The translations under genes and the position numbers were made by a program. Below, piece by piece: positions 7,456 through 14,956 of a stretch of 24,560 nucleotides of DNA. How positions within the stretch are numbered: the stretch's first letter is position 1; each line of letters opens with the position of its first letter. The notes beneath the pieces are model-generated. The model was not told where the DNA came from, made no database searches, and saw only the letters and a program-made list of their open reading frames with translations. The stretch is from an uncultured Acetatifactor sp. (GTDB taxonomy: Bacteria > Bacillota > Clostridia > Lachnospirales > Lachnospiraceae), in the NCBI GenBank assembly GCA_910586515.1, contig CAJUGL010000052.1, forward strand, positions 1-24,560, in the 5' to 3' direction.

Positions 7456-8646
7456 ATGTTGGTTCAAAAATATAAAGAAATGCTGTCGGGGAAGTCTGTC
7501 ATCAGGGAGCTGTCGGAATTTGCCACGGCCAGGGGGCAGGAGATCGGATATGAGAATGTGTTTGACTACAGCCTGGGCAATCCTTCCGTGCCCGTACCCC
7601 GGGAATTTACGGAAGAAATGGTTAGGATGCTGAATACGGAGGAGACCAATGTGCTCCATGGCTACAGTCCCAGTCTGGGGATTCCCGGTGTGCGGGAGGC
7701 GGTGGCTGCATCCCTGGAGAGGCGGTTCGGCCTGCCTTACCGGAAGGAGCATATTTTCATGGCGGTGGGGGCCGCCGGGGCTCTGGCTCATGCCTTCCGC
7801 CTGGTGACGGAGCCGGGGGACGAAATTCTGACTTTTGCGCCGTATTTTCCGGAGTATGGGCCCTATGTGAATCTCACGGGCGCGGTGTTGAAGGTGGTGC
7901 CTCCGGACACGGAGAACTTTCAGATTCATTTCGGAAAACTGGAGGAAATGCTCACGGAGAAGGTGGCGGCTGTACTGATTAACACGCCCAACAATCCTTC
8001 CGGGGTGGTGTATTCGGCGGAGACTCTGGGAAGACTGGCGGAGCTGCTGCGGAAGAAGTCCCGGGAGTACGGCCATACTATATACCTGATTTCGGACGAA
8101 CCTTATCGGGAGATCGTTTTTGAGGGAGTGGATGCGCCCTGTGTGTCGGCTTTTTATGAGGATACCATTATGTGCTATTCCTTTTCCAAGTCCCTGTCCA
8201 TTCCCGGGGAGCGCATCGGCTATGTGGCGGTGAATCCCAACTGCCGGGACGGGGAGACCATGGTGAATATGTGCGGCCAGATTTCCAGGGGAATCGGCCA
8301 TAACTGTCCGCCCTCCATCATTCAGCTGGCTGTGGCAAAGGTGTTGGACAGGACGGCGGATTTACAGGTCTATGAGACGAATATGAACCTTTTGTATCAT
8401 GAATTAAAGGCTCTTGGCTTTACCTGCGTGAAGCCCGGAGGGACTTTTTATATCTTTCCCAAGGCCCTGGAGGAGGACGCAAAGGCATTCTGCCGAAAGG
8501 CATTGGACTATGACCTGGTATTGGTGCCCGGGGATACCTTCGGGGCGCCGGGGTATTTCAGGATGGCGTACTGCATTGACACGGAGAAGGTGGAGCGGTC
8601 CCTTGGCGCGCTCCGGCGGTTTGTGAAGGAGAATTATGCATCCTGA
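7456..8646 (+). CDS. PLP-dependent aminotransferase, class I/II (aspartate aminotransferase fold)
   Basis: A fold-type I PLP enzyme of 396 aa that transfers amino groups between an amino acid and a 2-oxo acid. Lys245 in SFSKSLSIPGERIGY is the Schiff-base lysine. Asn180 (NTPNNPSG), Asp214 (ISDEPYRE) and Arg369 (YFRMAY, the carboxylate-binding arginine) are in the expected places. The N-terminal SLGNPSVPVP segment fits the substrate lid of AspC/AlaT-like enzymes. ATG 7456 is preceded by AAAGGAT. The ABC-F gene starts 41 nt downstream on the same strand without a visible terminator between. The amino acid used cannot be decided from sequence; no biosynthetic operon surrounds it. Confidence 0.9.
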   Translation: MLVQKYKEMLSGKSVIRELSEFATARGQEIGYENVFDYSLGNPSVPVPREFTEEMVRMLNTEETNVLHGYSPSLGIPGVREAVAASLERRFGLPYRKEHIFMAVGAAGALAHAFRLVTEPGDEILTFAPYFPEYGPYVNLTGAVLKVVPPDTENFQIHFGKLEEMLTEKVAAVLINTPNNPSGVVYSAETLGRLAELLRKKSREYGHTIYLISDEPYREIVFEGVDAPCVSAFYEDTIMCYSFSKSLSIPGERIGYVAVNPNCRDGETMVNMCGQISRGIGHNCPPSIIQLAVAKVLDRTADLQVYETNMNLLYHELKALGFTCVKPGGTFYIFPKALEEDAKAFCRKALDYDLVLVPGDTFGAPGYFRMAYCIDTEKVERSLGALRRFVKENYAS

Positions 8647-8687
8647 GGCTTCCGGGTTTGAACAGAGGAGGAAGAAGGAGGAGAATC

Positions 8688-10712
8688 ATGCGATATCAGA
8701 TCAGACATGCGCTGGTGCAGTACGGCGCGGATACGATATTGGAGGATGTGAATTTTGAGATCAGGGACAGCGAGAAGATTGCGGTGATCGGGCGCAACGG
8801 CTGCGGAAAGACCACTTTGCTGAAGCTGATCAATGGGGATATACGGATGAACAATCTGGACAGCGACGAGGAATGCGGCATTACCATGGCCGGAAGGCAG
8901 CGCATCGGTTTTCTGCACCAGATCAGCTTCCCGGAGGGGGAGCTTTCCGTGGAGGAGGAGATACGGAAAGCCTTTGCCCCGGTTTTTGCCTGCGAAGCCA
9001 GGATGAAGGAGGTGGAGGAGCAGCTGCAGGCGGGTGAGAATAAGGCGCTGCTGCATGAATATGACAGTCTTCAGAAGCAGATGGAGGCGCTTCGGGGGTA
9101 TACCTGGCGGCAGGATATGGAGATTCTGTTTCAGCGTTTCGGCTTTGCCCTGGCAGACCTGGAGCGGCCCATAGGAAGCTTTTCCGGCGGGCAGCAGACC
9201 AAGGTGGCTTTTATCAAGCTTCTGTTAAGCAGGCCGGATATCATGCTGCTGGACGAGCCCACCAACCATCTGGATCTGCCTACCATTGAGTGGTTGGAGG
9301 GATATCTGAAAAATTATGACAAATCTGTGGTAATTGTGTCCCATGACCGGATGTTTCTGGACAGGATTATCGACGTGACCTATGAGATCGAATATCACAG
9401 GATACGGCGTTATGCCGGCAATTATACAGCCTTTCTGGAGCAGAAGGAGGCTGCGTTTGCCAAGCAGGAGAAGGATTACGAGGCTCAGCAGAAGGAGATA
9501 CAGCGTCTCACGGAGTGGATTGAAAAGTGGAAGAACACGCCTACCAAGGTGGCGGCCACCAGGTCCAAGCGCATGGTCATCGAACACATGGTAAAGATCG
9601 AGAAGCCCAGGCGCTTTGATACCAGGGCTTTCCAGGCGCTGTTTCAGCCCAGGATTGAGAGTTATACGGAGGTGCTGACGGCGAAAAAACTCAGCATCGG
9701 TTATACCCATGAGCTTTCCCGGGTGTCCTTCACCCTGCGGAAAGGGGAGCGCCTGGCGGTGATCGGGGAGAACGGCATCGGCAAATCCACGCTGCTGAAG
9801 ACAATGACCGGACTGGTTAATTCTTTGGGAGGCACATTTTCCTTTGGACCAAATGTGGAATGGGGATATTTTGATCAGCAGGCTGCGGTGACAGGGGAAG
9901 TGGACCCGGAGCAGACTGTACTGGAGAATTTCTGGGAGGCATATCCCCGCCTGCTGCGGGAGGATGTCAGGAGCGCTCTGGGCAGTTTCCTGTTTTCACA
10001 GGAGGAAGTGGAGAAGAAGATGGGACAGCTCTCCGGCGGGGAGCGGGTGCGCCTGGCCCTGTGCAAAATGTTCCAGACAAGGCCCAATCTGCTGATTCTG
10101 GACGAGCCCACCAATCATATGGATATCATCGGCAAGGAGGCCCTGGAGCGGATGCTTGGCACATTTGCAGGGACGGTATTGTTTGTGTCCCATGATCGGT
10201 ATTTTATCCGGCAGATCGCAACCGGGATTCTGGAATTTGAGGGGACGGAGGTGACCCAGTACCCCTATACTTATGAGGAGTATCTGCAGGAGAAGGAGAA
10301 GCGGATGATCCGGTCCGGCGGGAAGAACGGCGCCGCCGGGGCGGGGGAAGGCAGCCGCGGAAGCGCAGGGACGGATTCCGGAAAGTCCCGGGCCGGAAGC
10401 GGGAAGGGATGTCCTCCCACGCTGTCCGATGTTTTTGATAAAAAGACATACTACAGCCCGGGGAAAATCAGGTCCCGCCTTACCAGACAACTGGAAAAAT
10501 ATGAGCGGCAGCTGGAGGAAAGCGAGCAGCGCATGGCAGAGCTGAAGCTGCAGATGATGGATCCCGCCCTGGCCTCGGATTATCAGAAGCTGATGGAACT
10601 GCAGACACAGCTGGACGCAGAGGAGCAGAACCAGGAATCCCTGTTGGAGCGCATGATGGAGTCGGAGACAGCCCTGCAGGAACTGGAGACAGACGAAAGG
10701 GGCGGAAGATGA
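8688..10712 (+). CDS. ABC-F family ATPase with C-terminal coiled coil
   Basis: ABC-F proteins have two ATPase domains and no membrane part; they act at the ribosomal E site as translation factors, and some members protect against antibiotics. In this 674-aa protein, domain 1 has Walker A GRNGCGKT (35-42), SFSGGQ (164-169) and IMLLDEPTNHLD (185-196). Domain 2 has GENGIGKS (360-367), LSGGE (448-452) and LLILDEPTNHMD (468-479). The linker at about 250-310 is the charged helical arm typical of the family. Residues 543-576 are Gly/Ser-rich, and 595-668 form a predicted coiled-coil tail as in Uup/YdiF-type proteins. ATG 8688 follows AAGGAGGAG (8675-8683); an in-frame ATG at 8658 is less supported. 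The stop overlaps the MATE start (ATGA). Housekeeping versus resistance role is unresolved; the tail favours the Uup/YdiF-like side. Confidence 0.93.
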   Translation: MRYQIRHALVQYGADTILEDVNFEIRDSEKIAVIGRNGCGKTTLLKLINGDIRMNNLDSDEECGITMAGRQRIGFLHQISFPEGELSVEEEIRKAFAPVFACEARMKEVEEQLQAGENKALLHEYDSLQKQMEALRGYTWRQDMEILFQRFGFALADLERPIGSFSGGQQTKVAFIKLLLSRPDIMLLDEPTNHLDLPTIEWLEGYLKNYDKSVVIVSHDRMFLDRIIDVTYEIEYHRIRRYAGNYTAFLEQKEAAFAKQEKDYEAQQKEIQRLTEWIEKWKNTPTKVAATRSKRMVIEHMVKIEKPRRFDTRAFQALFQPRIESYTEVLTAKKLSIGYTHELSRVSFTLRKGERLAVIGENGIGKSTLLKTMTGLVNSLGGTFSFGPNVEWGYFDQQAAVTGEVDPEQTVLENFWEAYPRLLREDVRSALGSFLFSQEEVEKKMGQLSGGERVRLALCKMFQTRPNLLILDEPTNHMDIIGKEALERMLGTFAGTVLFVSHDRYFIRQIATGILEFEGTEVTQYPYTYEEYLQEKEKRMIRSGGKNGAAGAGEGSRGSAGTDSGKSRAGSGKGCPPTLSDVFDKKTYYSPGKIRSRLTRQLEKYERQLEESEQRMAELKLQMMDPALASDYQKLMELQTQLDAEEQNQESLLERMMESETALQELETDERGGR

Positions 10713-12097
10713 AAAAGTACGACATGCTGAAGGATGATCCAGGAAAATCCCTGTTTTTCTTTGCGCTGCCCATGATATTGGGCAATCTGTTTCAGCAGTT
10801 TTACAATATGGCGGATTCCGTTATAGTGGGGCAGTGCGTTGGGGAGGATGCGCTTGCGGCAGTGGGCGCGTCCTATTCTCTGACTACGGTATTTATCATG
10901 ATAGCCATAGGCGGCGGGATCGGGGCGTCTGTGATCACCTCCCAGTATCTGGGGGCCGGGGCATATGGGAAAATGAAGGTTTCCGTATACACGGCGTTGA
11001 TCAGCTTTGCCGCGGTGAGCGTGGTGTTGGGGACTTTTGGCTTTGTCATGTGCGGACGGATTCTCACGGCCCTTCGCACACCCGGCAACATTTTGGACGA
11101 CGCGGTTTTGTACCTGCGCATTTATTTTGTCGGTTTGCCGTTTTTGTTTATGTATAATGTGCTGTCTGCTGTGTTCAATGCCCTGGGCAATTCCAGGACT
11201 CCTCTGTATCTGCTCCTGTTCTCCTCTGTGCTGAACATTTTTCTGGATCTGTTTATGGTTCTGTCCCTTGGCATGGGGGTAGCGGGGGTGGCAGTCGCCA
11301 CGGTGACCGCCCAGGGGATTTCGGCGGTGATTTCCTTTTTGCTGCTGATGAAGGCGCTGCGGCAATTTCAGGACAGTGGGGAGACGCGGGATGCCTGCCT
11401 TTCCGGGGCGGCCGGGCGGCAGATTTACAGCATGGAAATGTTGGGCAGCATGGTGAAGATCGCTATTCCGTCTATGCTTCAGCAGTCTATCGTATCTATC
11501 GGCATGCTTCTTGTACAGTCTGTGGTAAACGGATTCGGTTCTTCAGTACTGGCGGGCTATACTTCCGGAATGCGGGTGGAGTCCATCTGCATCGTGCCCA
11601 TGATCGCCGCCGGGAATGCCATGTCCACCTTCACTGCCCAGAATCTGGGAGCGGGGAATCCGGACCGGGTAAAGAAGGGCTATATCACGGCTTACGGCAT
11701 TGTGTTTGGGTTTGCGGCGCTGATTCTGGCGGTGCTGAGCCTGTTTCATGGGCAGATCATCTCTGCATTTATTGAGGACGGCAGCAGCATGGAGGCCTTT
11801 GCCACAGGAGATACCTATCTGCGCTTTATCCGTTTCTTTTTTGTGTTCATCGGTGTGAAGGCAATCACTGACGGAGTGCTGAAGGGTGCGGGGGATGTGG
11901 TGGTATTTACCCTGGCCAATCTGATCAATCTGGGGATTCGGGTGTTTGTGTCCTTCCGTTTTGCCGGAATCTGGGGCGTGGAGGCGGTATGGTATGCGGT
12001 TCCCATGGGATGGGGCGTGAATTACCTGATTTCTTTTCTGTGGTTTCTGAACGGAAGATGGAGCCGGAGGAGGTTGATTCATACTCAGGATCAATAA
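10709..12097 (+). CDS. MATE family multidrug/Na+ exporter
   Basis: A 462-aa polytopic membrane protein with about 12 hydrophobic segments in two repeated halves, as in MATE exporters that expel cationic drugs or metabolites using Na+ or H+. The N-terminus carries the family pattern FALPMILGNLFQQFYNMADS followed by VIVGQCVGEDALAAVG, and the second half repeats it at about 248-300 (KIAIPSMLQQSIVSIGM, then ALGA-like QNLGAG). The start overlaps the ABC-F stop by four bases (ATGA), with GGCGGAAG as ribosome binding site, so the two genes are translationally coupled. No repressor gene is next to it. Substrates are unknown. After its stop there is no clear terminator before the methyltransferase relic. 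Confidence 0.93.
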   Translation: MKKYDMLKDDPGKSLFFFALPMILGNLFQQFYNMADSVIVGQCVGEDALAAVGASYSLTTVFIMIAIGGGIGASVITSQYLGAGAYGKMKVSVYTALISFAAVSVVLGTFGFVMCGRILTALRTPGNILDDAVLYLRIYFVGLPFLFMYNVLSAVFNALGNSRTPLYLLLFSSVLNIFLDLFMVLSLGMGVAGVAVATVTAQGISAVISFLLLMKALRQFQDSGETRDACLSGAAGRQIYSMEMLGSMVKIAIPSMLQQSIVSIGMLLVQSVVNGFGSSVLAGYTSGMRVESICIVPMIAAGNAMSTFTAQNLGAGNPDRVKKGYITAYGIVFGFAALILAVLSLFHGQIISAFIEDGSSMEAFATGDTYLRFIRFFFVFIGVKAITDGVLKGAGDVVVFTLANLINLGIRVFVSFRFAGIWGVEAVWYAVPMGWGVNYLISFLWFLNGRWSRRRLIHTQDQ

Positions 12098-12142
12098 TTT
12101 TTGCAGGCTCTGCGTCGTGGAGAAAGGGATGGTGAACGGGTT

Positions 12143-12600
12143 ATGCATAATGAGTATGATAATGAGAAATTTTTTCAGGAATATGCTAAAATGCCCCGCA
12201 GTGCGGAAGGGCTGGACGCTGCAGGGGAATGGCAGCAGCTGAAGCCCGAATCTTCCTTTTTAATATAGAGCATCCTGTGTTTACGGCAGGGGTGGGACAG
12301 GACTGGATCTATACAGAGGAAAATAAGCCCCTGTACTGGCCCGTAGACCGCTACCTTCTGCCCGGGGAGCGGAAGACCCGCTTTTTGGGATGTGACGTGA
12401 CAAAACAGCATCATACGCTTACGCAGATTGCCATGGGACTGTTGAACAACGGTTTCGAGATCCAGGTCATGGAGGAGGCTGTGCCGCCTGAAGAGATGAT
12501 GGACATTCCGGGGATGGAGGATGAACTGCGCCGTCCCATGATGCTGTTGATAAGGGCCGGGAGAGAAAAAGGAGGGGTGATGTTTCCGCCACCCCTCTAA
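12143..12600 (+). pseudogene. Class I SAM-dependent methyltransferase, core deleted and frameshifted
   Basis: Two parts of one methyltransferase lie side by side in different frames. ATG 12143 begins a normal N-terminus (YDNEKFFQEYAKMPRS, then GEWQQLKP) but stops at TAG 12266-12268 after 41 codons. In another frame, from about 12247, comes the C-terminal third: FLFNIEHPVFTAGVGQDWIY, HHTLTQIAMGLLNNGFE and PPEEMMDIPGMEDELRRP, ending at TAA 12598. Intact relatives, as I remember them, are about 240-250 aa. The missing middle is the Rossmann core with the SAM-binding GxGxG loop, so roughly 100 residues are gone and the join is out of frame. An ATG at 12229 could express the C-terminal piece alone, but without the SAM site. 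The last codons run through a hairpin (12572-12597), so the C-terminus is also altered. Confidence 0.88.
12572..12597 (-). terminator. Hairpin serving as terminator for the minus-strand abi gene
   Basis: GAGGGGTG (12572-12579) and CACCCCTC (12590-12597) form a perfect 8-bp stem with a 10-nt loop. On the minus strand the stem is followed, after one base, by TTTTTCTC, a good intrinsic terminator about 150 nt after the abi stop. On the plus strand no T-run follows. Confidence 0.6.
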
Positions 12601-12747
12601 AGACGTCCATCCGGTTTGGGCATCTTTCGAGAGGCCTGGATGGTTCTGTCAAAGATAGCATATGCGGTATTTCCTGATTTATGTATCTTACTTTTTGACA
12701 CTGGTGTCGTTTGTGCACGCAGCCGCAAACACTTGTCAACTTGTTCA

Positions 12748-13659
12748 TTAGTATAAATTCAGGTGTGCGGTCCAGTCCGAGGGAAAATTCATGCATCCGA
12801 GGTCAAAAGCGCCGTGGTGTCTGTGAAACAAAGCCTGGAGATCTGCGTAGAAATTACTCCAGATCTCATCGCCGGGTCTTAAATATTTCATGGACAGAAG
12901 GATTTGGTACAGACCGTTATGCAGCGGCCTTGGGTTCAGCCGGTCAGTGATAAGCAGTTCCGGGGACGTGTTGATGGTCCGGTTATAGATCCGGCTGTTA
13001 TGGGCGCACATATTGCGGAGTATGGAAACGGACTGAATCCATGAAGACATCATCTTAATGGAAGGTTTAACCAGTTTGCCGCGGGGAGAACGGTAGCGGT
13101 AATAATTGGCCAAAACAGGATAGGCGCCGTCTCTTCCGGTTTTCAGATTCTTAATGGTTTTGGAAAGTGTTCCAAAAGACATGATCTCCACAGCGGCCCA
13201 CAAGGGAATCTCCCCGTCATGGTTGTGAAAATGATGACGTATAAATACATCATTTGACCGCGTGATCTGGGAGGAAAGGGCAGCCAGGTTCTGCCAGAAC
13301 AGTTTCTTGTCGGAGAAGACAGACGGATCCGTCAGAATGAGGGCATCGTTGTAGATGAGCAGTGCTTCCGACAGTCGGGTCCGCAAAGCGACTTCAATAC
13401 AGGTTGCCATGCCAAGCAGGAGTTTTGATAACTCCATGTCGAAATGGTAAAGTTTCAGAATGTCAGAGAAGTCGGTGCCGGGGCGATATTGTTTGGATGT
13501 ATTGTCATATAGATGAAAGCTGTATCCCCGGAGCCGGTAATAGCCGATGGTAGTCAACGCGGCTGTGGCTTCTTCCATGGAGGATATGGTCATGCCGGCG
13601 TCTATATAGGACTGGAGCTGTTGGGGAATCGTAAGAATTCGTTTCGGATAAGGGTTCAT
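12748..13659 (-). CDS. Abi_2 (AbiD/AbiF-like) abortive infection protein
   Basis: A 303-aa soluble protein of the Abi_2 family, the HEPN-domain abortive-infection proteins (AbiD, AbiF) that block phage multiplication, probably by RNA cleavage. Visible family features are the N-terminal TTIGYYRLRGYSFHLY (about 36-51), the helical region around FDMELSKLLLGMATCIEVALRTR (split over 73-95), and the HEPN R-x4-H motif Arg215-His220 in LRNMCAHNSRIYNR. ATG 13659 has GAGG nine nt upstream; an in-frame TTG at 13677 is the alternative. It runs against its neighbours, with its own strong promoter (13740-13768), a hairpin leader and a terminator (12572-12597), so it is a self-contained cassette. It sits between a wrecked methyltransferase and an ArAE gene, which suggests insertion. 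No antitoxin or partner is visible, consistent with a single-gene Abi system or one silenced through its leader. Confidence 0.88.
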   Translation of the reverse strand: MNPYPKRILTIPQQLQSYIDAGMTISSMEEATAALTTIGYYRLRGYSFHLYDNTSKQYRPGTDFSDILKLYHFDMELSKLLLGMATCIEVALRTRLSEALLIYNDALILTDPSVFSDKKLFWQNLAALSSQITRSNDVFIRHHFHNHDGEIPLWAAVEIMSFGTLSKTIKNLKTGRDGAYPVLANYYRYRSPRGKLVKPSIKMMSSWIQSVSILRNMCAHNSRIYNRTINTSPELLITDRLNPRPLHNGLYQILLSMKYLRPGDEIWSNFYADLQALFHRHHGAFDLGCMNFPSDWTAHLNLY

Positions 13660-13686
13660 TGGCGCGTACCTCGTCAAAATAAAAGT

Positions 13687-13726
13687 CCCGCCGAGTTGCG
13701 CGTGGTAAAACCAGAGGCGTGGCGGG
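13687..13726 (-). promoter_or_regulatory. Leader hairpin of abi, attenuator-like
   Basis: On the minus strand CCCGCC (13726-13721) pairs with GGCGGG (13692-13687), with an inner TGGT/ACCA stem over a 3-nt loop. The hairpin begins only a few nucleotides after the predicted transcription start and is followed by ACTTTTATTTTG before the ribosome binding site. A GC stem followed by U-rich RNA looks like an intrinsic terminator inside the leader. It could also be a 5' stabilising stem. Confidence 0.5.
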
Positions 13727-13739
13727 TTCTGTTATTGTC

Positions 13740-13768
13740 AGTATAGGGGATTGGGAAGAGAAAGTCAA
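13740..13768 (-). promoter_or_regulatory. Strong sigma-A promoter of abi
   Basis: On the minus strand TTGACT (-35, 13768-13763) and TATACT (-10, 13745-13740) are separated by exactly 17 bp, each one base from consensus. Transcription would start near 13733, giving a leader of about 74 nt before the abi ATG. Confidence 0.75.
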
Positions 13769-13879
13769 GACTTTTTTTGCTGTTTTAGTAAAAATGGGGT
13801 ACGGGGATGTGGAAAAAATATGCGGGGGCGCAGCAGAACCGGTGAGGAAAATACGGAGCGGAGCGTCCGGGAGGGCAGT

Positions 13880-14854
13880 ATGAAGGAGAGTCTATGGAAA
13901 CCGCGGCTGATAAAGAGCCTGAAGATCGCGGCCGCTGCTTTTGCCGCCATTGCGCTGGCGGAGGAGCTGGGCATGAAGTATGCCGCCACAGCGGGAATTG
14001 TCACCGTGCTGAGCATTCAGAACACCAAGAGGGAAACATTGAAAAGCGCAGGGAAACGATGGCTGGCGTTTCTATGCGCTTTGGTTATTTCCCGGGTCTG
14101 TTTTTTTCTGATGGGATATAGTCTCTGGGCTTTTGGGGCGTATCTTTTCCTGTTCGCCCTGCTGTGCTTCAGCGCAGGATGGACGGAGGCCATTGCCATG
14201 GATTCGGTATTGGTGACCCATTTCCTGGCAGAAGGAAATATGGATCCGGGGATTGTAGCCAATGAGGTGCTGCTTCTTCTGGCCGGCACCGGGATGGGAA
14301 TTCTGGTGAACCTGCACCTTCACAGGAGACAGGGGGAGTTTGACCGTCTGGCGGAGGAAGCGGACAGTCAGATGAAGGAGATTCTGCGCGGACTGTCCCT
14401 GTGGCTTCCGGGGACGGACGGGAAGGGCTGTGATCCCGGCAGCTTTCCGGCGCTGAGGAAGGCTCTTCAGGCGGCAAAAACCTGCGCCCTGGCAGATTAC
14501 GACAATACCTTACTGACAAGAAGCGTATATGAGTTGGACTACATTGCCATGAGAGAGCAGCAGAGCGCCGTGTTGGCCGAGATCCATGGGAATATTGGAA
14601 GAATCCGGTATCTTCCGGAGCAGGCCGGGCAGGTGGCAAAGCTGCTGGGGCAGATCGGGCAGGATTTTCATCGGGACAATACTGTGGCAGAGCTTTTGGA
14701 AAGGCGGGAGGCGCTGCTGGCGCAGATGAAGGCGCAGCCACTGCCGGAGAGCAGGGAGGAGTTTGAAGCCAGGGCCATTTTGTTCTATATTTTAATGCAG
14801 ATCGGGCAGTTTCTGGAGATTAAGAGGGAATTTGTAGCCGGGCATAAACAGTAG
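13880..14854 (+). CDS. Aromatic acid exporter (ArAE/DUF939) family membrane protein
   Basis: A 324-aa protein with an N-terminal membrane domain (about residues 8-150, with hydrophobic segments at AAAAFAAIALAEELG, WLAFLCALVISRVCFFLMG, FGAYLFLFALLCFSAG and VLLLLAGTGMGILVNL). A soluble helical domain of about 170 residues follows, the arrangement of ArAE_1 plus its C-terminal domain as in B. subtilis YqjA-like proteins. The N-terminal AATAGIVTVLSIQNTKRET is typical. Family members are putative exporters of aromatic acids or related organic anions; the substrate here is unknown. ATG 13880 has GGAGGG at 13870-13875; longer in-frame starts back to TTG 13751 would add residues of unusual composition overlapping the abi promoter. 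It is divergent from abi and lies just before the trpB2 promoter. I found no good sigma-A promoter for it. Confidence 0.82.
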   Translation: MKESLWKPRLIKSLKIAAAAFAAIALAEELGMKYAATAGIVTVLSIQNTKRETLKSAGKRWLAFLCALVISRVCFFLMGYSLWAFGAYLFLFALLCFSAGWTEAIAMDSVLVTHFLAEGNMDPGIVANEVLLLLAGTGMGILVNLHLHRRQGEFDRLAEEADSQMKEILRGLSLWLPGTDGKGCDPGSFPALRKALQAAKTCALADYDNTLLTRSVYELDYIAMREQQSAVLAEIHGNIGRIRYLPEQAGQVAKLLGQIGQDFHRDNTVAELLERREALLAQMKAQPLPESREEFEARAILFYILMQIGQFLEIKREFVAGHKQ

Positions 14855-14874
14855 GGGATTTGTGCGGAAAAGAA

Positions 14875-14903
14875 TTGCAGTATCTATTTTTCTATGTTAA
14901 GAT
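14875..14903 (+). promoter_or_regulatory. Promoter of trpB2, extended -10
   Basis: TTGCAG (-35, 14875-14880), a 17-bp spacer and TAAGAT (-10, 14898-14903) with TG one base upstream (extended -10). The start site would be near 14910, about 47 nt before the trpB2 ATG. No tryptophan leader peptide or T-box structure is evident. Confidence 0.6.
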
Positions 14904-14956
14904 AGACCTTGAAAAAAGATGTGCCGCAGTTGTGGGCGGCAGAATGGAGAATACAG

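Noticed and set aside
12229..12600. A separate 123-aa gene
   Set aside because: Its sequence is the C-terminal third of a methyltransferase whose N-terminal part lies just upstream in another frame, so it is a piece of a pseudogene.
14855..14956. A tryptophan leader peptide or T-box before trpB2
   Set aside because: The leader from the predicted start is only about 47 nt, with no Trp codon run and no T-box motif.
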